A stretch of DNA of 64,000 nt, taken from Candidatus Villigracilis propinquus (GTDB lineage: Bacteria > Chloroflexota > Anaerolineae > Anaerolineales > Villigracilaceae). The notes beneath the pieces were generated by a model. The model ran no database searches. It was not told the DNA's origin and saw only the letters and a list, made by a program, of their open reading frames with translations. Position numbers and translations under genes: made by a program. The DNA lies in assembly GCA_016714565.1 (NCBI GenBank), contig JADKDM010000038.1, forward strand, positions 263,467 to 327,466, given 5' to 3'. Positions 63,418 to 64,000 of this stretch are shown here, piece after piece (the stretch's first letter is position 1; each line of letters begins with the position of its first letter).

Positions 63418-64000
63418 CATATATGAAAGTCATGATCTCCATGACTTCATTCAAATCCCTTTTCAGGAGGATTCTAACGTTTCCTGAATGCACCTGATTT
63501 TTCCAGTCCTGTATATTGGCTTGACTTCTTAAAGTTCGGTGTGAATTGTCAGTCAATTAGAGATTGGGGAAAGTCTGGTTTTAATTTCCTGCAGGAAGAA
63601 CTCAAAAGGACAAAGTCACAGACATTGCTACCTCGTTTTTGGGATCATAAAGATTTTGGAAGATCAAATCCACACCATCCTGTAGTAGGGTCTCCTGGTT
63701 TGAAGCTAGCGCATATTGTGAGCGGCTATTACAGAATTGGGACCAACTTCTGGAAGGCAAAGAGAATCTGCAATTAAGACCGCAATCGATGCGGTTACCC
63801 TTGGAAATAGAGTGAGGGCTTGCTGCTGGCGGTGGAATTCCGGAAAAACGCTACCCGTGGGATGATGCAGGAAAAGCAACAACTTCCTTGAAGGTACTTT
63901 TGCAGCGGGCTAACATAGAAGAAAGCGGGATAGCTCATACGACACCAGTGTTTAATTATCCATTGGGAAAGTCCTTTGGGCGTCATGGATATGGCTGGCA
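63418..64000 (+). pseudogene. Decayed second copy of the TIR-SUMF1 gene (SUMF1 part, runs off the window)
   Basis: It is close to the nucleotide sequence 14180-14820 of the intact gene: YESHDLHDFIQIPFQEDSN, then a deletion of about 70 bases that removes the HPFWIGKYPVTNSQYER part, then LNAPDFSSPVYWLDFLKFGV, SGFNFLQEELKRTKSQTLLP, and onward. It has a missing G near 63690, a stop at TGA (about 63813) and no TIR domain. It continues past 64000 in the MDMAG region. Confidence 0.8.

Overview
The window looks like a chromosomal segment from an uncultured Chloroflexota bacterium, probably Anaerolineae. This is an inference from gene content: a Ser/Thr kinase-nSTAND1-WD40 giant, a TIR-SUMF1 protein, PQQ-type sugar dehydrogenase, NrfD/molybdopterin respiratory complex, LemA/TPM pair, GH30/GH42 sugar operon and many IS scars. 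No rRNA, tRNA or CRISPR array was seen.

Layout. 1-3.5 kb: DUF2202 protein, ECF sigma/anti-sigma pair (sigma gene broken), then a divergent redox pair, a protein disulfide oxidoreductase whose second active site reads UGA-Pro-His-Cys (candidate selenoprotein) and a TlpA thioredoxin. 3.5-8.5 kb: transposase scars around a five-gene operon of membrane proteins, an XRE regulator and a quinone-oxidoreductase-like enzyme. 8.7-15 kb: divergent kinase-STAND-WD40 and TIR-SUMF1 genes. 15.4-29.7 kb: a long minus-strand housekeeping and transport block (phosphofructokinase, hydrolase, P-type ATPase, fumarase/aspartase-family lyase, MerA-like flavoprotein, cis-prenyltransferase, ABC-2 exporter, LemA, TPM protein). 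30-33 kb: sorbosone-dehydrogenase-like enzyme and an AbrB/PIN toxin-antitoxin pair. 33-42 kb: an accessory island with an intact three-gene operon (helical protein with a C-terminal amyloid-like motif, membrane TPR protein with a matching N-terminal motif, SH3b lipoprotein), surrounded by broken paralogues of the lipoprotein and IS copies. 42-50.3 kb: a ROK-regulated galactoside/galactan uptake and hydrolysis operon (binding protein, GH30, two permeases, GH42). 50.4-54.1 kb: a scar zone with a MITE-like element, a LacI/xylulokinase chimera, a truncated LacI gene and an IS3-family element inserted in a dispersed repeat. 54.2-61.1 kb: a minus-strand respiratory operon (tetraheme cytochrome, diheme cytochrome, molybdopterin subunit, FeS subunit, NrfD, small membrane protein). 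61.3-63.1 kb: histidine kinase and response regulator. 63.2-64 kb: remnants of a PIN toxin and of a second TIR-SUMF1 gene.

Two themes cut across the window. A 400-500 bp intergenic repeat carrying a terminator-like hairpin occurs four times, always beside accessory or IS-derived DNA. In addition, about a dozen otherwise well-preserved genes carry a single one-base length change, mostly in a homopolymer run; this looks like sequencing error at least as much as real decay, so the broken genes named here should be confirmed on reads before being called pseudogenes.

The best candidates for something undescribed are the amyloid-motif operon at 37.1-40.4 kb, the kinase-STAND/TIR-SUMF1 pair at 8.7-15 kb, and the UGA-containing disulfide oxidoreductase at 2.3-3.0 kb.
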